From Solen grandis (lineage: Eukaryota; Mollusca; Bivalvia; Adapedonta; Solenidae), in assembly GCA_021229015.1 (NCBI GenBank), contig CM037784.1, positions 63,933,258-63,997,257 of the forward strand: 64,000 nt of DNA, written 5' to 3'. A program made the translations under genes and the position numbers. Below the pieces are notes generated by a model that was given only the letters and a program-made list of their open reading frames with translations, was not told the origin of the DNA and ran no database searches. Positions 21,001 to 30,421 of this stretch are shown here, piece by piece; within the stretch, counting starts at the first letter, position 1; every line of letters begins with the position of its first letter.

Positions 21001-23603
21001 TAGATCCAAAATCTGAATGTTTAGTAATATTTTCCCAGCGAAATTTCAAATAGTCATTACCCAGCAAACAAATGTTTACAGGGTTATACTGGAACAAACT
21101 TGTTGGTTAGTCGGTCAATTTGTTAGATGTTCTTGGCCTAATTTTTCCTTCAGTTTTTGAGATATTTCAATGAAACTTGGCATGTCTGATCACCATGACA
21201 GGTAGTTGTAAATTACATTTTGTGTGGAGCTTGCATATGAATGCTTTTTTTTTTTAGTTGTAGAAATTTCTCAATATATATGATATACTAGTACAATCCA
21301 GTCCTGTTTAATAGAAAATGCTGGGGACCAGCATTTTATTTTGAATAAAGCATGTGTTTGAATATCCCAAAGCAAAAGTTTAGATATTTATCTATATCAG
21401 ATATTTGGTGTGTAACATGGCCTAGTGAACCTCTACCAAGTTTGTTCAATAGCCCTGGGGGTCAAAATTGGCCTCGCTCTTGGAGTCACTTGTTTTTTAG
21501 CTCACCTGAGCACAACGTGCTCAAGGTGAGCTTTTGTGATCGCCCTTCGTCCGGCGTCCGTCGTTCGTCGTCAACAATTTGACCTTGTTAACACTCTAGA
21601 GGCCATATTTTTTGGCCAATCTTCATGAAACTTGGTCAGAATGTTTGTCTCCATAAAATCTTGGACAAGTTCGAAATTGAGTCATGTGGGGTCAAAAAGT
21701 AGGTCATGAGGTCAAATCTTAGTAAAACCTTGTTAACACTCTAGAGGCCACATTTTTGGCCTAATCTTCATGAAACTTGGTCAGAATGTTTGTTTCCATA
21801 AAATCTTGGACAAGTTCAAATTTGGGTCATGTGGGGTCAAAAAGTAGGTCATGAGGTCAAATCTTAGAAAAACCTTGTTAACACTCTAGAGGCCACATTT
21901 TTGGCCCAATCTTCATGAAACTTAGTCAGAATGTTTGTTTCCATAAAATCTTGGACAAGTTCGAATTTGGGTCATGGTGGGTCAAAAAGTAGGTCATGAT
22001 GTCAAATTTTAGAAAAACCTTGTTAACACTCTAGAGGCCACATTTTGGCCCAATCTTCATGAAACTTGGTCAGAATGTTTGTTTCCATAAAATCTTGGAC
22101 AAGTTCGAATTTGGGTCATGTGGGGTCAAAAAGTAGGTCATGAGGTCAAATCTTAGAAAAACATTGTTAACACTCTATAGGCCACATTTTTGGCCCAATC
22201 TTTATGAAACTTGGTCAGAATGTTTGTTTCCATAAAATCTTTGGACAAGTTCGAATTTGGGTCATGTGGGGTCAAAAAGTAGGTCATGAGGTCAAATCTT
22301 AGAAAATACCTTGTTAACACTCTAGAGGCCACATTTTTGGCCCAATCTTTATGAAACCTAGACAGAATGTTTGTTTCCATAAAATCTTGGACAAGTTCGA
22401 ATTTGGGTCATGTGGGGTCAAAAAGTAGGTCATGAGGTCAAATTTTAGAAAAACCTTGTTAACATCTAGAGACCACATCTTTGGCCCAATCTTTATGAAA
22501 CTTGGTCGGAATGTCTGTTTCCATAAATCTTGGTCAAGCTCGAAAGTGAGTCATGTGATGTCAAAAAGTAGGTCAATATGAAAAATCCAACATGATGTTG
22601 CTCATTTATAATCAGGTGAGCGATTCAGGGCCATCATGGCCCTCTTGTATATAGACTTGTATAGGAAAACCCTCAAAAGATCTTCTCAAAAACCACAAAG
22701 CCTGGAGTTAAGGTGTTTACTAGTAGACTCTACTAAGTCTTTTCAAATCATGGCCCTGGTGTCAAAATTGACCTCATCCCAGGGTTCACTGGATTTTATA
22801 TAGACTTATTAGAGCTATGACCTTCAAAATTTGGATGGCAGGTACAGATTTTGTGTGGAATTTAGATGATCTTGCTGTACATTTGCATGGAATATGTATT
22901 CAGTATATCTCATAATACAATAATTGGCAATAAAGGCAATGTTTCTCAGGTGAGTGATTTAGGGCCATCTTGGCCTTCTTGTTTCACTGAACCCTTTGAG
23001 GTATTGCTTTGAAATATGGAATACTTGGTTATGACCATCACCCCCACATGCAAACATGAGTGGATAACATTGTCATGGATTTTGACCAAAATATGCCCTT
23101 TTTCAACTTTAGAATCTTGGTTAAGAGTTTCGTTCCACCTCACTTTTTTCTCTGAACCCTTTCAGGTAAAATAGTCTAGCACTGTCTTACAGACAGATCT
23201 TGTTATAGATTTTTGTCATTTTTTTAGACTGGTTATTGTCAATGCATCATTATTCTTTAAAATGGTAACAGATAACTTTTATTCTCAGTTTTACTTAGCA
23301 TAATGTATCAGTTTATTCTTAGTCTTTTACTCCTTAAAAAAAAAATATTTCCCTTCTATAATGTGCCTCCAGTTATTATTTGTGTACCTTCTGCAGGCGA
23401 GTCGTCAGACGATATCACGGTTGAGTGACTATGCTGACCTGGCCGACCAGGAGACAAAGGACCAGCTGACCCAGCTATACAGCCAGATCCAGGCAGAACG
23501 CGACCATTCAAAATACGTTGAATTGTCACACCAGCGCTATAAGGACGCCAGTCATCGACAGATCGAGGACCTGCTTATGGACACGGAGAAATCTTACAGT
23601 TGA
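8850..23603 (+). CDS. CCDC150: Coiled-coil domain-containing protein 150, C-terminal part (gene span, 11 exons)
   Basis: Eleven exons (8850-9041, 9257-9448, 9779-9948, 14281-14407, 15777-15970, 17346-17414, 18091-18252, 18825-18911, 20393-20472, 20709-20817, 23397-23603) splice in a consistent frame into about 529 residues of almost uninterrupted coiled coil, with no membrane segment. Landmarks shared with vertebrate CCDC150, as I recall it, are a KNKLAYENG block (first exon), an ASHSQ...QIELGKKD block (third), NTELRQK (fifth) and AHEWFKDKFDNLQQEL (ninth). The family is a long coiled-coil protein of poorly known function; a structural or scaffold role is inference. Most introns are phase 0. 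The N-terminal half is not visible. Exon 5 carries a one-base frame break. Relative to the human protein, roughly 80-90 residues seem absent between the third and fourth exons. Introns hold MITEs, SINEs, composite elements and minisatellites. Identification is strong; completeness is not. Confidence 0.85.
9257..9448 (+). CDS. CCDC150: CCDC150 exon b
   Basis: The acceptor is TCAATATAG and the donor GTAGGT. It is 192 nt, phase 0 to 0, starting CETEISELKITIQ and ending VEEREKRK. Glu/Lys/Gln-rich coiled coil. Confidence 0.85.
9779..9948 (+). CDS. CCDC150: CCDC150 exon c
   Basis: The acceptor is GTCTTAAG and the donor GTAGGT. It is 170 nt, phase 0 to 2. It contains the conserved stretch LESVMASHSQLQ followed by QIELGKKD. 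The split codon AA|G joins cleanly to the exon at 14281. Confidence 0.85.
9966..10090 (+). repeat. Type D dispersed repeat, hairpin end GTGTCACCTGCTGTAAG
   Basis: It begins TGTGTCACCTGCTGTAAGG, a short hairpin with AGGTGACAC, followed by a TCTGTCTGTCC microsatellite and 'CACACTTTTTCTGTCACACTTCAGCAGGTAAC'-type sequence. The same unit recurs at 23863-23990. It is probably the truncated end of a composite mobile repeat. Confidence 0.6.
10542..11859 (+). mobile_element. Composite tandem-core element, type A copy 1
   Basis: The left end is a hairpin (AGCTCACCTGAGC...CTCAAGGTGAGCT), then a (CCGT)n/(ACGG)n microsatellite. Next come about four ~155-bp units containing 'ACATGGCCGCCAGGGGCG', then about two ~150-bp units of a different core containing 'TGGGGTCAAAAAGTAGGTCA'. 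The right end is CAGGTGAGCGATTCAGGGCC plus the GGCCATCATGGCC hairpin. A left flank, tandem ~150-160 bp core, ACGG microsatellite and right flank resemble the architecture of bivalve 'pearl' (Helentron-related) elements; that link is inference. Confidence 0.75.
12368..13373 (+). mobile_element. Composite tandem-core element, type A copy 2
   Basis: The left hairpin starts AGCTGACCTGAGCACAAAG and a CGTCGTGTGTCGTGCGTC microsatellite follows. About three ~300-bp units contain 'AACTCTGGTTGCCATGG' and 'ACATGGCCGCCAGGGGCG'. The right end is CTCAGGTGAGTGATTTAGGG. Confidence 0.75.
14281..14407 (+). CDS. CCDC150: CCDC150 exon d
   Basis: The acceptor is TTGCTAAG and the donor GTAATA. It is 127 nt, phase 2 to 0, reading NREQQEWKVEMRRFEERM and ending SKDIAE. 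Confidence 0.8.
14569..14802 (+). mobile_element. MITE with GTTCC-type terminal inverted repeats, copy 2
   Basis: Starts GGCAAAAAAAAAGG, then GTTCCATTTCTGG. Ends CAGGAGACCAGAAACAGAAC, then TCTTGCC, giving inverted ends. It has the same layout as the copy at 5671-5906 and lies in a CCDC150 intron. Confidence 0.65.
15020..15250 (+). mobile_element. Degenerate SINE (CCAACAAACAAAC family)
   Basis: A tRNA-like head with TGTGGCCAAGTGTTTAGGG and AGTTCAGTTCCCGGG, followed by 'GTGACTGGGTGTGTGGTATC' body sequence shared with the copy at 7584-7900. The tail is degraded. Confidence 0.5.
15477..15721 (+). mobile_element. TTAA-flanked foldback MITE, copy 2
   Basis: Element 15481-15717 with TTAA on both sides. 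Same orientation as copy 1. Inner hairpin arms are CAGCCTGCGAGTTACTCGCA-type. It lies about 55 bp upstream of CCDC150 exon e. Confidence 0.8.
15777..15970 (+). CDS. CCDC150: CCDC150 exon e, with one-base frame break
   Basis: The acceptor is TTCTCCAG and the donor AAG|GTTTGT. From phase 0 it reads IKKQNDSLSTRNMELMK. After about 15829 the coding frame moves by one and continues NTELRQKTREHETFIQELKD to the exon end in phase 0. The exon is 194 nt where 195 is needed for the flanking phase-0 introns, so one base is missing near 15826-15832. The NTELRQK part matches the vertebrate family. An assembly or sequencing deletion is the simplest explanation; a real frameshift allele is possible. Confidence 0.8.
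16720..16976 (+). mobile_element. tRNA-Ser-like SINE (AACAAC tail), copy 1
   Basis: The head GCCGTGGCCAAGTGGTTACA (A box) and GGTTCGAATCCCAG (B box) resembles a type II tRNA such as tRNA-Ser. The body contains CTTCCAGCTGGCTTGCGGTA and the tail CCCCAATACAGCAACAACAAC. AATTTATG flanks both ends as a short target duplication. It lies in a CCDC150 intron. Confidence 0.8.
17143..17312 (+). repeat. Short TIR element (AGTAAAACCT ends)
   Basis: Inverted ends AGTAAAACCTCTCTTT and AGCAAGGTTTTACT enclose repeated 'TTAAGACCACCTCGCTATTA' sequence. Probably a small MITE. Confidence 0.5.
17346..17414 (+). CDS. CCDC150: CCDC150 exon f
   Basis: The acceptor is GTTGTTACAG and the donor GTGAGT. It is 69 nt, phase 0 to 0, reading EMKSDVEELEHLRDTYIAKN and then QEQ. 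Confidence 0.85.
17631..17846 (+). mobile_element. MITE with TACTGT terminal inverted repeats
   Basis: Starts TACTGTAAAATCATTAATTT and ends with the inverted ATTAATGATTTCACAGTA. The interior has ATTTCGTTGATT and TTCATGGGTACATTTATTG. A related partial copy lies at 61010-61216. Confidence 0.6.
18091..18252 (+). CDS. CCDC150: CCDC150 exon g
   Basis: The acceptor is TTGCTGCAG and the donor GTTGGG (weak but GT). It is 162 nt, phase 0 to 0, from AEMISTFMAQINSLQTELRQ to EDIHRKYK. Confidence 0.85.
18320..18565 (+). mobile_element. tRNA-Ser-like SINE, copy 2 (older)
   Basis: A diverged copy of the SINE at 16720: head GCCTCTGTGGCCAAGAGGGT, body CATCTGGCTTGTGGTAGG. The tail is ATCAATCAATC rather than AACAAC. 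AGAATTATTCT flanks both ends as an 11-bp target duplication. Confidence 0.75.
18825..18911 (+). CDS. CCDC150: CCDC150 exon h
   Basis: The acceptor is AATTTTGCAG and the donor GTAGGT. It is 87 nt, phase 0 to 0, reading DARKREGEVEHFKSSAERRL and ending EESLE. Confidence 0.85.
19043..19752 (+). repeat. 71-bp minisatellite, about 10 units
   Basis: Tandem units of about 71 bp contain AGAACACGACTGCTGGTCCA, GTACCCATAATATGGATCC and CTGACATCACCAG. Units are 95% or more alike by eye. Some are truncated (near 19170-19200) or partly duplicated (near 19610-19635). The array lies in the CCDC150 intron after exon h. Confidence 0.9.
19845..20130 (+). repeat. ~20-bp minisatellite (CCCGTCCCATCACGTCCTGT)
   Basis: About 14 imperfect copies of a 20-bp unit, strongly pyrimidine-rich on the + strand. 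Open frames here (Ser-Cys-Pro-Val repeats) are artefacts of the repeat. It lies in the same intron as the 71-bp array. Confidence 0.9.
20393..20472 (+). CDS. CCDC150: CCDC150 exon i
   Basis: The acceptor is TGTTTTCAG and the donor GTGGGT. It is 80 nt, phase 0 to 2. It carries the conserved AHEWFKDKFDNLQQEL block that best anchors the CCDC150 assignment. Confidence 0.88.
20709..20817 (+). CDS. CCDC150: CCDC150 exon j
   Basis: The acceptor is GCCATGCAG and the donor GTATGT. It is 109 nt, phase 2 to 0, reading KVQEKLEVENTGQRKKLDSE and ending AKEMIR. Confidence 0.85.
21060..22984 (+). mobile_element. Older composite element, type A, interrupted
   Basis: Sequence on both sides of the intact copy at 21497-22649 looks like one older composite element. 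The left part holds 'TTGAGATATTTCAATGAAAC'. Parts on both sides carry the related motif 'GGTGTCAAAATTGACCTC'. The right end at 22940-22984 is TTTCTCAGGTGAGTGATTTA plus a GGCC hairpin. Confidence 0.45.
21497..22649 (+). mobile_element. Composite tandem-core element, type A copy 3
   Basis: The left hairpin is AGCTCACCTGAGCACAACGT and the microsatellite CGTCCGGCGTCCGTCG. About seven ~150-bp units each carry CTTGTTAACACTCTAGAGGC and TGGGGTCAAAAAGTAGGTCA. The right end is CAGGTGAGCGATTCAGGGCC. This is the most regular core array among the copies in the window. Confidence 0.8.
23397..23603 (+). CDS. CCDC150: CCDC150 terminal exon
   Basis: The acceptor is CCTTCTGCAG. It reads 68 codons from ASRQTISRLSDYADLADQET to TEKSYS, then TGA at 23601-23603. 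This tail extends beyond the region I can align to the vertebrate protein. Confidence 0.85.
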   Translation, partial: ASRQTISRLSDYADLADQETKDQLTQLYSQIQAERDHSKYVELSHQRYKDASHRQIEDLLMDTEKSYS

Positions 23604-23733
23604 TACGGTGATATAAGTCTGACAGCGAGCCATGTGATTGTGGTCTGGTACTTGGTATAGTGACTCACACAGGCACCATCCTCCTGAAGGTCGTGTGTAG
23701 GAGATTTTACAGTCGACTGCTTGTGACTTGAAG

Positions 23734-23739
23734 AATAAA
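23734..23739 (+). promoter_or_regulatory. CCDC150: Candidate poly(A) signal for CCDC150
   Basis: AATAAA about 130 nt after the stop codon. Another AATAAA at 26463-26468 would imply a 2.9-kb 3' UTR. The sequence does not decide between them. Confidence 0.35.
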
Positions 23740-23862
23740 ACTATAGGGATAGGAAGAGATAATATACAGTAGACGTGTTGTATACCAAGCCCAGCCAGAT
23801 CATTTCAGTCTTTTCTGTTTTCAAACTGTTTGTGTATCAGTTTTATGTTCACTTTCTGTGTC

Positions 23863-23990
23863 ACCTGCTGTAAGAAGAGGTGACTTATAGGGATCACTTT
23901 TCCGTTGTCTGTCCGTCCGTCGGTATATCAGTCCGTCACACTTTTTTCATCATGCAACAGCAGGTGACACACATGTTCCAAAGAACACTT
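23863..23990 (+). repeat. Type D dispersed repeat, second copy
   Basis: TGTCACCTGCTGTAAGAAGA, AGGTGAC, then a GTCTGTCCGTCCGTCGG microsatellite and 'CAACAGCAGGTGACAC'. It matches 9966-10090. Confidence 0.6.
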
Positions 23991-25294
23991 TTGTCTGCAC
24001 TAACAGCACGAATAATAACACTTTACAAATCTATAGATTGCACTTACTGCTCTGGTAATATACTGGATGCAATTTAATAGTTTTCCAAGATGTTGAAAGG
24101 AATTGGAGTGATAGTAAAAGTAACTGCCTTTTATTAGTTTGTAGACTTATAAATCCAGGACTGCATTTCTTCAAGCGTCTCAGATTTAAAATTTCTTCAG
24201 CCCAAAAATTCCATATTCTGTATCATTTCAACAGTAAAATTAGAATGATATCTAAGATTGTTTTTTATAGGAACAAGCTTTAACTACTAGTAACATTTAA
24301 GCAAAATTTCTTTTCTCTTGAATCATAAAGAATGCATTCCTATATCTTCAAAATTTTGAGTTAAGGTAACTTTAAATTTGAGAGTTTCTGTGAAGCTGTC
24401 CTGTTTTTGATAATGATGCTGTAATGTTAATTTTTTACTGATTTTTTTTTTACAGAACTGATGTAATACATGTAGGTTTAAAAAGTTTCAATTAGTAACA
24501 TGCAAATACCTTGGAAACAAGAAGAAAAAAATTTTTTTTTTAATGCGCACTCATTTGGGATATTTGATAGATAAAATCTCTACAGTGTAGCATCTATACT
24601 CTCACTACTTAAAGCAGCGAGTTCACAGTTGATTGATGAGAATAAAAAAAATTTTTTTCTCTTTTCCCTTGTTAATGTTGGTGGAACCTTTGTTTTCTGC
24701 CAAGTTTCCTCTTTGGGAAATATCAGTTTGATATAGAAAAGTATCCCTCAAGCAGGAGCTTGCTAGAACACATGACACATTCCACAGCCTGGCGTCTTCA
24801 CCAGTCCTGGAGAGCAAATTTATAAGTATAAAATTTTCAGCCTGTGAAGTTCATAGGTGAGGAGTGAATGTGATAGGCATGTAAATAGAAATTCTAAATA
24901 TAGGTTTTATACTGATTGTAACGCTTAGAACCCCACCCCCAACCCCACCCATTCACAGAATGTTTCATTGGGTGACCATGCATCTGTAGATGGGTTTCAC
25001 ACAGATGGTTTAAAATCAAATTCTTTGTCAATGACCATCTGTGAGAAAGCTGCTTTAAGTGGGTGGGCATTATTTATTATTTAGGAAGCACTTTATCCTG
25101 TTATTCTGTCAATCCATCCCTGGATAATTGCATATTTTATTGAGTTATAAAACTCTTGCAGTGGTTTGAATTGCCTTCATTGATAGCTCTATTTTTTTTT
25201 AACAAATCCCTCATACCAATTGTAACTTAAGTGCCTTGTAAACATTGAATTCAGGAGAGTGATCTGGCTAGAATTCCACCAACAATACTTAGCG
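23991..25294. other. 3' UTR or intergenic, no gene seen
   Basis: AT-rich. A C-rich patch (ACCCCACCCCCAACCCCACC) at about 24930-24950 could form a G-quadruplex on the - strand. No exon was recognised. Confidence 0.4.
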
Positions 25295-25536
25295 TTAACC
25301 CTTTCCCTCATAGAGGAAACCATAAAAAGACCTATGCGAACAGCATAAAACCAGATCAGCCTGCGAGTAACTCGCAGGCTGATCAGGTTTTATGCTGTTC
25401 GCTGCTCCTCAGTGGTCTGGAAATGAGGATTTTATAATTAAATTTGGTAAGGTTTAACTGTGGTTTTCTGCAGATCAGGCTTTATGTGGTACCTAATGAA
25501 TGCGTCAAAATGCGTCTATATGAGGGAAAGGGTTAA
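25295..25536 (-). mobile_element. TTAA-flanked foldback MITE, copy 3
   Basis: Element 25299-25532 in the opposite orientation to copy 1 (hairpin side first). TTAA on both sides. Confidence 0.8.
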
Positions 25537-26482
25537 GTAAAACTTAAATTCTAAACTAGGTAGATACACATTCCGCTGTTACTAATTTCTGAAATTTTCA
25601 AGTACATGTTCTTGACTAAACTGAAATGAATTATTACCCTAATAACAAAAACTGTTAAGAAATGAAATATTTGTGCATGCTTATTAGAAAAACAATGCTA
25701 ATAAAATTTGACCTTAAGTATTTAATATTAATTCGAGATTTATAAACTGATTTATCATTTGATAAACATAGATATTTACTCATTTTTGATTGAATATGAT
25801 TTGCCTTTGATTATGTTTTAACATTTTCTTTCCATAAAGACAGTCTAGGAAAGTGTAACAAAATTTACTCTTTCTTGTTATTTTTCTTTTGATAGATTGT
25901 GCATGTTTGTATTCTTTTGTGTTACACAGGCCATGCATTTTCTCTCTTAATATTTGCTTTAATGCTAAATTTTAAAATGTTTTCTGTTCATTGAATTGAA
26001 TCACCTAAATCACGTAAGACAAAGTGTATGTTTGTCTCCACTGTTGACCGCAAAAGGCCTAACAAAGAAATGGTATATATGATCAGTACATGTATAAAAC
26101 ATGATCAGCCAGAAAGAAAGTCCCATGCTGATTAGGCTAAATACCCAGCCTAGCTTAAAAATCAGTTCAGTTATAGTTTTTGATTGAAAATTAAAATTTA
26201 GCCTTGTATTTCATTGGTATACATGTACTCATCATAAATTCCAAATGTGAAAGGATAAATTATCTCATGTAGCTTTCTCTGTGACAAGTTGGGCTCTGTC
26301 ATAGGATATATTAATGTTGAACTTTGTACATTTCCTGCCATTTAAATAACTGCCAGGCAAAATTCAAAAACTTATATTTTTGTATATTTATTATTATTAT
26401 ATTTTGTTTAAAAGCAAATGCACTGATACTGCCAAATCGGATCTGTGTATATCATCTGATACAATAAACAGTTATTTTCTCT
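25537..26482. other. AT-rich, no gene seen
   Basis: No coding signal. It ends in an ATTATTATTA stretch and an AATAAA at 26463-26468 that might be a distal polyadenylation signal of CCDC150. Confidence 0.4.
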
Positions 26483-26655
26483 AGCCTCCCTGGCTGTGTT
26501 GCAGAAGCTAACTTGCTGCCATTGAGCCATTCATTGCAGTAGGTTCAAATTCGCAGATTTTTCATGTGAGGATGCCTTCAGTTAGCTTGTCATAGGACAC
26601 TGGTAGTACAAGGTGACATTTCTGCACCTAGGGTCTTCCTCCAGCTGACTCAAAT
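26483..26655 (+). mobile_element. Degenerate tRNA-Ser-like SINE
   Basis: The decayed head 'AGTAGGTTCAAATTCGCAG' and the body 'TTTTTCATGTGAGGATGCCTTC' match the SINE at 16720. No target duplication is visible. Confidence 0.5.
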
Positions 26656-26684
26656 ACTGAAGGTTAGTTCCAAAAGTCTGTGCA

Positions 26685-26926
26685 TTAACCCTTTCCCTCA
26701 TAGAGGAAACCATGAAAAGACCTATGCGAACAGCATAAAACCAGATCAGCCTGCGAGTAACTCGCAGGCTGATCAGGTTTTATGCTGTTCGCTGCTCCTC
26801 AGTGGTCTGGAATTGAGGATTTTGTAATTAAATTTGGTAAGGTTTGAGTTTGGCTTTCTGCAGATCAGGCTTTATGTGGTACCTATTGAGTGCGTCAAAA
26901 TGAGTCTATATGAGGGAAAGGGTTAA
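26685..26926 (-). mobile_element. TTAA-flanked foldback MITE, copy 4
   Basis: Element 26689-26922, TTAA on both sides, same orientation as copy 3. Confidence 0.8.
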
Positions 26927-27799
26927 ACATAGATTTTCTTTTCCTGATAAACTCTGTCATCTGTCCACTGCAACATTATTGATGGAAACATGGATTGCTT
27001 TTATTACATATTCCAGGAATAACATGACAGAAATGTGTATGGTCATATGCAATTTTTTATCAACTAAAAATGTGACTAACAAGTGAATTATGATATGTTA
27101 AAGAATTAAATTATAACTACATAGTTAGATAAATTAAAAAGAATGTGTAAAATCTTTTTTTCCATAGCACAATATTTTCCAGTTTTGAATATAACTCTAG
27201 TTGTGTATTTTTAACTCTTGTATGATCTGAAAGGGATCTTATCAGATTCATAGTGTGTCAGATTTGAGTTCAATGTCCTGTTAGATAGGATCCTCTTTGT
27301 GCTATTATAGAAGTACATATGTATTATATCAGCTGAATGAATGTTGATATTTCCAACTGTGCTAAGAGGTCTGTCTGGCAGTGTCATGTGTTTCTGTGAG
27401 CAGATGGTCTCTTAATACAGAGCCAGCAGTCTCAGTCACCATTGCATTTATTAGCTGTGATATTTCTGTATATATCATCGAAGGTAATTTATACACGGAG
27501 TATGCAAATATCTCAATAAAACTATCTAATACAGTTTGTGTTGTCTGTTTCCATTTGTATCCTTGAGGAATTACAATAAAAACATGTACAGTTTGTAATG
27601 TTGACCTCTTTCTCTCTCTTTCTATAGCACTGGACATTTGAAAGGCTGCTCCTCACTTGTTAGATCACTCCACACTAATCTCATTTTCCCACATTTTCCA
27701 GCTCCCCATACATCACTTCACACTAGCCATGATACTCACATTTGTCACACCATTCAACTGTAGCCATATCACACAAAACTAGGATAGCCTCTCTCCCCC

Positions 27800-28077
27800 A
27801 CACTAGCCAAGGGGCCTCCGTGGCCGAGCGGTTACAGTTGTGGACTACAAATCTCTCAGCCCCTCACCGCTGTGGGTTCGAATCCCGGTAGGGACTTCGG
27901 ATTTTTCATGTGAGGAAGCCTTCCAGCTGGCTTGCGGTAGGTCGGTGGTTCTACCCGGGTACCTCTGTGTACTCGGGGTCTTCCTCCACCTGCAATTAGC
28001 TGGACGTCGCTATATGATTGAAATACTATCGCAGCGACGGTAAACCCCAATACAACAACAACAACACTAGCCAAATC
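27800..28077 (+). mobile_element. tRNA-Ser-like SINE, copy 3 (young)
   Basis: The element runs from 27811 to about 28066. The A box is GTGGCCGAGCGGTTACAGT and the B box GGTTCGAATCCCGG. The tail is CCCCAATACAACAACAACAA. The direct repeat ACACTAGCCAA flanks both ends. It sits at the left edge of the ~20-bp minisatellite. Confidence 0.85.
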
Positions 28078-30155
28078 ACTCCACATAAGCCAAATCACTC
28101 CACATAAGCCAAATCACTCCACATTAATTCTGCTTCTCACAAATTGTCAGACTTTACCACACTACCCAGATAACATACTCCATACAAAAAGATCACTACA
28201 TACACTAACAAAGTTACCTAACAAGTCGCTCCACATTACCCAGGTCACTCCACACTACCCATGTCACTCCACACTAACCATGTCACTCCACACTACCAGG
28301 TCACAGCATACACTATCCAGGTCACTTCACACTAACCATGTCACTCCACACTAACCAGGTCACAGCATACACTATCCAGGTCACTTCACACTAACCATGT
28401 CACTCCACACTACCCAGGTCACAGCATACACTATCCAGGTCACTTCACACAAACCATGTCACTCCACACTAACCAGGTCACAGCATACACTACCCAGGTC
28501 ACTTCACACTAACCATGTCACTCCACACTAACCAGGTCACAGCATACACTATCCAGGTCACTCCACACTACCCATGTCACTCCACACTAACCAGGTCACA
28601 GCATACACTATCAAGGTCACTCCACACTAACCATGTCACTCCACACTAACCAGGTCACAGCATACACTATCCAGGTCACTCCACACTACCCATGTCACAG
28701 CATACACTACCCAGGTCACAGCATACACTATCCAGGTCACTCCACACTAACCATGTCACTCCACACTAACCAGGTCAGAGCATACACTACACAGGTCAGA
28801 GCATACACTAACCAGGTCACAGCATACACTACCCAGGTCACTTCACACTTACCATGTCACTCCACGCTACCCATGTCACAGCATACACTACCCAGGTCAC
28901 TCCACACTAACCATGTCACTCCACACTACCCATGTCACAGCATACACTACCCAGGTCACTCCACACTAACCATGTCACTCCACGCTACCCAGGTCACAGC
29001 ATACACTACCCAGGTCACTTCACACTAACCATGTCACAGCATACACTATCCAGGTCACTCCCACTAACCATGTCACTCCACACTAACCATGTCACTCCAC
29101 GCTACCCATGTCACAGCATACACTACCCAGGTCACTTCACACTACCCAGGTCACAGCATACACTATCCAGGTCACTCCACACTAACCATGTCACTCCACA
29201 CTAACCAGGTCACAGCATACACTACCCAGGTCACTCCACACTAACCATGTCACTCCACACTAACCCAGGTCACAGCATACACTATCCAGGTCACTCCACA
29301 CTACCCATGTCACTCCACACTAACCAGGTCACAGCATACACTATCAAGGTCACTCCACACTAACCATGTCACTCCACACTAACCAGGTCACAGCATACAC
29401 TATCCAGGTCACTCCACACTACCCATGTCACTCCACACTACCCAGGTCACAGCATACACTATCCAGGTCACTCCACACTAACCATGTCACTCCACACTAA
29501 CCCAGGTCACTCACACACTAACCATGTCACTCCACACTAACCAGGTCACAGCATCACACCAGGTCACACAACACTAACCAGTCACCACACTACCGGTCAC
29601 CAGGTCACAGCATACACTAACCAGGTCACAGCATACACTACCCAGGTCACTTCACACTAACCATGTCACTCCACACTAACCAGGTCACAGCATACACTAC
29701 CCAGGTCACTACACACACTAACCATGTCACTCCACACTAACCAGGTCACAGCATTCACTACCCAGGTCACTACACACACTAACCATGTCATTCCACACTA
29801 ACCAGGTCACAGCATACACTACCCAGGTCACAGCATACACTAACCAGGTCACAGCATACACTACCCATGTCACTCCACACTAACCAGGTCACAGCATACA
29901 TTACCCAGGTCACTCCACACTAACCATGTCACTCCACGCTACCATGTCACAGCATACACTACCCAGGTCACTTCACACTAACCAGGTCACAGCATACACT
30001 ACCCAGGTCACTCCACACTAACCATGTCACTCCACACTAACCAGGTCACAGCATACACTACCAGGTCACTCCACACTAACCATGTCACTCCACACTAACC
30101 AAGTCACAGCATTCACTACCCAGGTCACTACACACACTAACCAGGTAATCCACAT
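28078..30155 (+). repeat. ~20-bp minisatellite, about 1.9 kb
   Basis: About 100 imperfect units alternate GTCACTCCACACTAACCA and GTCACAGCATACACTACCCA types, with a higher-order period of roughly 40-60 bp. The left margin (28078-28210) is degenerate. Open frames inside (His/Thr/Tyr-rich) come from the repeat and are not genes. Confidence 0.9.
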
Positions 30156-30421
30156 AAGCGGGCCGTCATGGCCGAGCGGTTACAGTCGTGGACAACAAAT
30201 CTCTCAGCCCCTCACCGCTGTGGGTTCAAATCCCGGTAGGGACTTCAGATTTTTCATGTGAGGAAGCCTTCCAGCTGGCTTGCGGTAGGTCGGTGGTTCT
30301 ACCCGGGTACCTCTGTGTACTCGGGGTCTTCCTCCACCTGTAATTAGTCTGACGACGCTATATGATTGAAATACTATCGCAGCGATGGTAAACCCAATAC
30401 AACAACAATCCACATAAGCCA
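30146..30421 (+). mobile_element. tRNA-Ser-like SINE, copy 4 (young)
   Basis: Element about 30158-30409, close in sequence to copy 3, with tail AACCCAATACAACAACA. The 12-bp direct repeat ATCCACATAAGC flanks both ends. It sits at the right edge of the minisatellite, in the same orientation as copy 3. Confidence 0.85.

Noticed and set aside
27811..27895. tRNA-Ser-like sequence
   Set aside because: Same head occurs in several SINE copies with target duplications and shared bodies; it is a SINE promoter, not a tRNA gene.
28633..29204. Open frames rich in His, Thr and Tyr
   Set aside because: Produced by the ~20-bp minisatellite; no start context, splice sites or domain.
28200..30150. Regular short repeats that could suggest a CRISPR array
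   Set aside because: No unique spacers; contiguous minisatellite units in an animal intergenic region.
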